From positions 1-64,000 of the forward strand of contig JARNMJ010000014.1 in assembly GCA_029432795.1 (NCBI GenBank): a stretch of 64,000 nt of DNA, given 5' to 3'. The translations under genes were made by a program, and so were the position numbers. The stretch comes from Pontiellaceae bacterium B12219. GTDB taxonomy: Bacteria > Verrucomicrobiota > Kiritimatiellia > Kiritimatiellales > Pontiellaceae. This document shows, piece by piece, positions 61,599 through 64,000 of the stretch. The notes under the pieces were generated by a model, which was not told the origin of the DNA, ran no database searches, and was given only the letters and a program-made list of their open reading frames with translations. Every line of letters starts with the position of its first letter. The first letter of the stretch is position 1.

Positions 61599-62911
61599 TA
61601 GAACGATCCATGTATATCATACAACTTCTTGCCATCAACAAACTCCACGATATCACTGAGAATATTTACTTCTTTATTAACCAACTCCAATGCCTTGTTG
61701 ATTATTTCCTTTTTAAATTCCTGTCTTATGATGACCAAACCATCACTATCAACAAATATCAAATCTCCGGGATGAACTGGTTTCCCGGATATCCTGATAT
61801 CTTTATTAAATGATTCGAGCGTTGCCCGACGCCTGACATCAACAGCATTCAAGCTTTTATAAAAAACTGGAATCCCCAGTTTTTTAACATTGGAATTATC
61901 ACGGGTTGCACCATCAACAACAACTCCGCTGGCTCCCGCCCTTACAGCCAAGTTAGCATTTAACTCCCCGAAATAGGCAAAATCGTTGAGCTCATTTTCG
62001 ACTAGGATAATATCATTATCCACAATGCTTTCGTACGAACTTAGTGCCTCATAGACCCCCCGAAAATCTTCGCCTTCTTCAAGCGCTCGCAGCTTCAAGG
62101 TTTTCGCACGGCCAAAGAGCTTACTACCCTCAATATTAGGCGTGAATCCATTAACAACAAAACCTTTTTCAATACCAGTATCAATCCGGATATCATCCAG
62201 CAGATCTGCAAACACCGGAGAGGACAAAAAGTTTTTCAATACACGGAGAAGGTCATTTTCTTTCTTTTCCATGCCGATGGCAATATAACTAGCCAGCTCA
62301 AATTCTTCCGGTGTATTGACATCGATCGCCTCCAACGCACTGGCCTGCAGGCTCAGAATTTTATCGCCGTATCTGCGTTGAGTCTTGATGGCGGTCTCTC
62401 TCTTGACAATATAAAGTCCCATTGTTTCAATTTCAGTCGGGGATAAATCAACCGAGTTCGGAATATTGTTGATGTCATAGGTCGGTTTTCCATCCTTCCA
62501 ACAATAGAGCTTCTCATTCCTCAACAAAACCGCCGAATCGAATTCATCCGATACTTTCAACTTTTCAATGGCTTTATCGATTGTTTCGGGATTTATAAAT
62601 GGAGATGTGCATAACAACTGGACATAAATATCAGCTCCAGGATTTGAATTCACCTCATTAAGAAAAAGTTTGTGTCCATCGGTTTTATTCGAAGCCAGCG
62701 TTTTTTCTCTATGCATAAATTCGATCGGTAAATAATCCACCATTTCATATATTTTTTCGGACTCAGTATCCAAAAAAACCTTATCCACCTGCTTACACTG
62801 CAACAACGTCTTCAATGCATTAACAAATAACCGCTCTCCATTAAGATATTGAATGTTCTTATTCTCTACTCGATCAGAGGTTGATTTTGCTGGCACAAAT
62901 GCATAAACCAT
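61598..62911 (-). CDS. Cytidylyltransferase-RraA-like fusion protein
   Basis: 437 residues in two parts. Residues ~1-215 resemble CMP-sugar synthetases (NeuA/KdsB type): MVYAFVPAKSTSDRVENKNIQYLNG, YVQLLCTSPFINPETIDKAIEKL, EAIDVNTPEEFELA. Residues ~235-437 resemble RraA/HMG-aldolase family: NLAVRAGASGVVVDGATRDN, GIPVFYKSLNAVDVRRRATLESFN, VHPGDLIFVDSDGLVIIRQEF. RraA-like folds include aldolases and RNase E inhibitors. Fused to a sugar activase it may make or modify an unusual acidic sugar before CMP activation (inference). The basic RSxRxxxKN nucleotide motif is altered to KSTSDRVENKN. Operon with the downstream glycosyltransferase. Confidence 0.72.
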   Translation of the reverse strand: MVYAFVPAKSTSDRVENKNIQYLNGERLFVNALKTLLQCKQVDKVFLDTESEKIYEMVDYLPIEFMHREKTLASNKTDGHKLFLNEVNSNPGADIYVQLLCTSPFINPETIDKAIEKLKVSDEFDSAVLLRNEKLYCWKDGKPTYDINNIPNSVDLSPTEIETMGLYIVKRETAIKTQRRYGDKILSLQASALEAIDVNTPEEFELASYIAIGMEKKENDLLRVLKNFLSSPVFADLLDDIRIDTGIEKGFVVNGFTPNIEGSKLFGRAKTLKLRALEEGEDFRGVYEALSSYESIVDNDIILVENELNDFAYFGELNANLAVRAGASGVVVDGATRDNSNVKKLGIPVFYKSLNAVDVRRRATLESFNKDIRISGKPVHPGDLIFVDSDGLVIIRQEFKKEIINKALELVNKEVNILSDIVEFVDGKKLYDIHGSF

Positions 62912-63151
62912 TTACGTTTCCTTTTTTACAGAGTGATATATATTTGCCTAACTTTAAGTCCAAAATACTCACTAAATACTATTATAACTTTGCATATATT
63001 GCGGGTTAGCTATAGATAATTTTGTTCAAATAATCAGGAAACTGCAGGATTTCTATGTATTCACTTTGCAACACAAGGATCGTAGTCTGGACTGGCACTT
63101 AGCAAACATGCATTCTGATACTAAAATTACCTATACAGCGAGTACGACCTG

Positions 63152-64000
63152 ATGAAAATCTCTGTGCTTATAAACAACTACAATTATGCTCAATATATCA
63201 CGGAAGCTATTGATTGCGTAACTCAACAGACTCGTGTACCCGACGAATTAATTATCGTTGATGATGGTTCAACCGATAACTCGCCTGAAATTATTCATAA
63301 AGCGATACGGGAAGTACCTTACGCCAAAGTCATCGCCACAGAAAATCGGGGGCAGCTTTCTGCCGTGAACGAGGGGATCTCGGCAGCCACCGGAGACATT
63401 CTTTTTTTTCTGGATGCCGACGATCGGTATAAGAAAAACCATATTGAATGTTGCGAACAGGTATTTCTGAAAAAACCCCATATTGGTTTCATCTACACCT
63501 CACATAAAAATTTTGGCTGCGACGATAAAACCCACCACTCCTTCGATCATTCCAGACAGATTGGCGTTTGCGTATTGACCACCGGCTACCTCCATTCGTA
63601 TCTGGGTTCCATCATGTCCACCCACGCAATCAAGCGGGAATATCTGATTCCCCTATTTCCGATACCCGAACGATTTTACAAGGCCTGGAAAACAAGAGCT
63701 GATAATATCATCATCTGGGGAGCCGGTTTGACCGGAGCCTGTAAGTACTATCTTCGGGAACCGACCGTCTTATATCGGATTCACGGAAATAATCACTTTG
63801 CGGGAAAAGACAAGGTGTCTGAAGTTGAAGCCAACGCCTATAATCTGGCCTCTGACCAAATCGTCAATTATATGTGGAATAAACTGGGATACAGCCAACA
63901 GCTGGGCTGGAAAACAGCCGATGAATTCAAAACGATTGAAAACCCAACAAAAAAAGAGGTAAGACGGTATATTAAGATCCATCAGAGAATTATCAGTTCC
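63152..64000 (+). CDS. GT2-family glycosyltransferase, partial
   Basis: 283 codons, open to the right edge without a stop, so the C-terminus is outside the window. MKISVLINNYNYAQYITEAI, IIVDDGSTDNS, ENRGQLSAVNEGISAATGDI and FFLDADD are the classic GT2 nucleotide-sugar and DxD motifs. It transfers a sugar in surface glycan synthesis. The Shine-Dalgarno is weak. Divergent from the fusion gene. Confidence 0.85.
   Translation, partial: MKISVLINNYNYAQYITEAIDCVTQQTRVPDELIIVDDGSTDNSPEIIHKAIREVPYAKVIATENRGQLSAVNEGISAATGDILFFLDADDRYKKNHIECCEQVFLKKPHIGFIYTSHKNFGCDDKTHHSFDHSRQIGVCVLTTGYLHSYLGSIMSTHAIKREYLIPLFPIPERFYKAWKTRADNIIIWGAGLTGACKYYLREPTVLYRIHGNNHFAGKDKVSEVEANAYNLASDQIVNYMWNKLGYSQQLGWKTADEFKTIENPTKKEVRRYIKIHQRIISS
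63676..63690. repeat. Near-match to the dispersed palindrome
   Basis: TTACAAGGCCTGGAA in the partial glycosyltransferase; one arm base off. The only trace of the element in the last 5 kb. Confidence 0.25.

Noticed and set aside
1-64000. CRISPR arrays, insertion sequences, prophage or toxin-antitoxin pairs
   Set aside because: No regularly spaced repeats, transposase, integrase or toxin gene seen on either strand.

Overview
The window looks like the chromosome of a Gram-negative marine or saline bacterium of the PVC superphylum, most likely Kiritimatiellota/Verrucomicrobiota (Pontiella-like). The evidence is the small basic protein family restricted to Verrucomicrobia/Chlamydiae (37495), very large secreted beta-rich proteins with a shared Verrucomicrobia-style C-terminal domain ending in an FYRV/FYKV-type motif, an SHD1 module, lipopolysaccharide genes (waaA, LptF/G) and an ectoine operon. 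The assignment is inferred from gene content; no rRNA is present.

Region 1 (0-31 kb) is an accessory block for secreted carbohydrate-active proteins. It holds a CotH/lamin-tail protein (740-5374) and two paralogous loci. Each locus has a rightward beta-helix-type repeat protein (11237, 21506) divergent from a leftward operon. That operon encodes a TIM-barrel-like putative glycosidase (7757, 18540) followed by a CBM-bearing protein (5634, 15915). A PhoD-like phosphatase follows in locus 2. Next come a sensor kinase with discoidin-like input domains and its NarL-type response regulator (24302-27014), a GH115 alpha-glucuronidase (28632-30797), and TonB-stalk-like proteins with unusual C-terminal modules (50, 27071, 31186). 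Six promoters in this block share one architecture: a 16-bp inverted repeat, consensus TCCTNNAAACRNAGGA on one strand, centred exactly 33 bp upstream of the centre of the -10 hexamer, with no -35 box. This looks like a regulon under one activator, with the adjacent two-component system as the obvious candidate.

Region 2 (33-59 kb) is core chromosome: Nudix hydrolase, dGTPase-like HD enzyme, mnmA, rRNA pseudouridine synthase, a SAM riboswitch with metY-metX-yaaA, ectABC with a symporter, MarR regulator and MscS channel, nucleoside salvage (punA, cdd) and sixA. It continues with a SahR-like regulator plus ahcY, an M50 protease, waaA, tRNA-Asn, recR-ybaB-dnaX and SRP RNA. dnaX carries a complete E. 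coli-style frameshift cassette.

Region 3 (59-64 kb) has an LptF/G permease and then AT-richer surface-glycan genes: two glycosyltransferases (one cut by the window end) and a cytidylyltransferase-RraA fusion.

A 15-bp palindrome (TTCCRRNNNYTGGAA) is scattered through the window, mostly inside coding regions and in several reading frames. It behaves like the cyanobacterial HIP1 element. It is almost absent from 14.6-33.6 kb and from the last 5 kb.
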